DNA from: Leptospiraceae bacterium | Lineage (GTDB): Bacteria; Spirochaetota; Leptospiria; Leptospirales; Leptonemataceae | Direction: 5' to 3' | Length of the DNA: 6,661 nucleotides | NCBI GenBank assembly: GCA_020440935.1 | Contig: JAGRNC010000142.1 | Coordinates: forward strand, 1-6,661 | In this document: positions 6,298 to 6,661 of the stretch, in pieces | How the letters are laid out: the number at the start of each line of letters is the position of its first letter | Numbering within the stretch: position 1 is the stretch's first letter | Notes under the pieces: generated by a model | Seen by the model: only the letters and a program-made list of their open reading frames with translations | Databases searched by the model: none | Told to the model about the DNA's origin: nothing | Made by a program: the position numbers and the translations under genes

Positions 6298-6661
6298 ACA
6301 CACCCAGGCATATCGCATTCATAATGGATGGAAACGGGCGATGGGCCCAGGAGCGCGGGCTTCCGCGAACCGAGGGCCACAAGGCAGGAGTCCGATCGCT
6401 GGAAGCAGTGGTGGACCAATGCATCCGCATAGGGGTACAGTATTGTTCCCTCTATGCCTTTTCCACAGAAAACTGGAAAAGGCCAGCCCGGGAAATTGGA
6501 ATGATCTTTCGATTGATGGAGATCTATTTTCGCAGACGCAAGAAATCGCTCTTGAAACGCAATGTTCGAATTATTGTTTCTGGGGATATCGATGGCCTGC
6601 CCGTCACCAGCCGGGAAATCTGCCTCCAGATTATGGCCGCCACTGCCACAGCAACGGGTAC
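6294..6661 (+). CDS. uppS: Polyprenyl (undecaprenyl) diphosphate synthase, 3' end outside window
   Basis: The first 122 codons of a cis-prenyltransferase. The family adds isopentenyl diphosphate units in cis to farnesyl diphosphate to make the undecaprenyl carrier used for peptidoglycan and surface polysaccharide. Visible signatures are HIAFIMDGNGRWA (6-18) with the catalytic D12, GHKAG (28-32) with H29, and YAFSTENWKRP (54-64) with E59, N60 and R63. NVRIIVSGD follows as expected. About half of the usual 230-250 residues is present; the later RxxxRxSxFL-type motif lies beyond the edge. The ATG overlaps the TGA of the di-iron gene (ATGA). In many bacteria uppS sits between frr and cdsA; here its upstream partner is different, so this may be a second, specialised copy with another chain length. 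The family is certain; product length is not. Confidence 0.95.
   Translation, partial: MNTPRHIAFIMDGNGRWAQERGLPRTEGHKAGVRSLEAVVDQCIRIGVQYCSLYAFSTENWKRPAREIGMIFRLMEIYFRRRKKSLLKRNVRIIVSGDIDGLPVTSREICLQIMAATATATG

Noticed and set aside
1..6661. CRISPR array, tRNA, rRNA or insertion sequence
   Set aside because: No regularly spaced repeats, cloverleaf-like segments, rRNA-like stretches, transposase motifs or terminal inverted repeats were seen.

Overview
The window holds five complete protein genes, the 5' half of a sixth, and possibly the last codons of a seventh at the left edge. Base composition is balanced (around 50% G+C by eye) and coding density is high. GGAGG ribosome sites precede three of the genes. 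An inner-membrane sensor and an exported enzyme suggest a Gram-negative-type bacterium. The style recalls spirochaetes of the Leptospira/Leptonema group, but nothing here proves taxonomy and that is only a guess.

Layout. Bases 1-129 hold no convincing complete gene; a possible rightward reading frame stops at 55. A strong bidirectional terminator (130-159) follows. Next, leftward, is a FadI/HADHB-type thiolase (216-1535). A 127-base gap with a perfect 12-bp hairpin separates it from a leftward group of three genes. In order of transcription these are a NarL/LuxR-type response regulator (5365-4664), a large sensor histidine kinase with about nine membrane segments and a GAF-like region (4663-2621), and a membrane-anchored or exported metallo-beta-lactamase-fold hydrolase (2571-1663). 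A 122-base divergent control region (5366-5487) carries an 18-base inverted repeat and promoter-like elements. Rightward from it run a ferritin-like di-iron protein (5488-6297) and, overlapping it by four bases (ATGA), undecaprenyl/polyprenyl diphosphate synthase (uppS, from 6294 and cut by the window end).

How the parts may fit together. Regulator and kinase abut (TGA followed directly by ATG) and should form a cognate two-component pair. The hydrolase 49 bases downstream may be co-transcribed with them. The di-iron protein and the cis-prenyltransferase are translationally coupled, which suggests a joint role in prenyl-lipid or envelope metabolism. The inverted repeat between the two divergent units is a natural candidate operator through which the regulator could control itself and the di-iron/uppS unit. 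That link is inference. The thiolase looks like an independent unit of fatty-acid or acyl-CoA metabolism.
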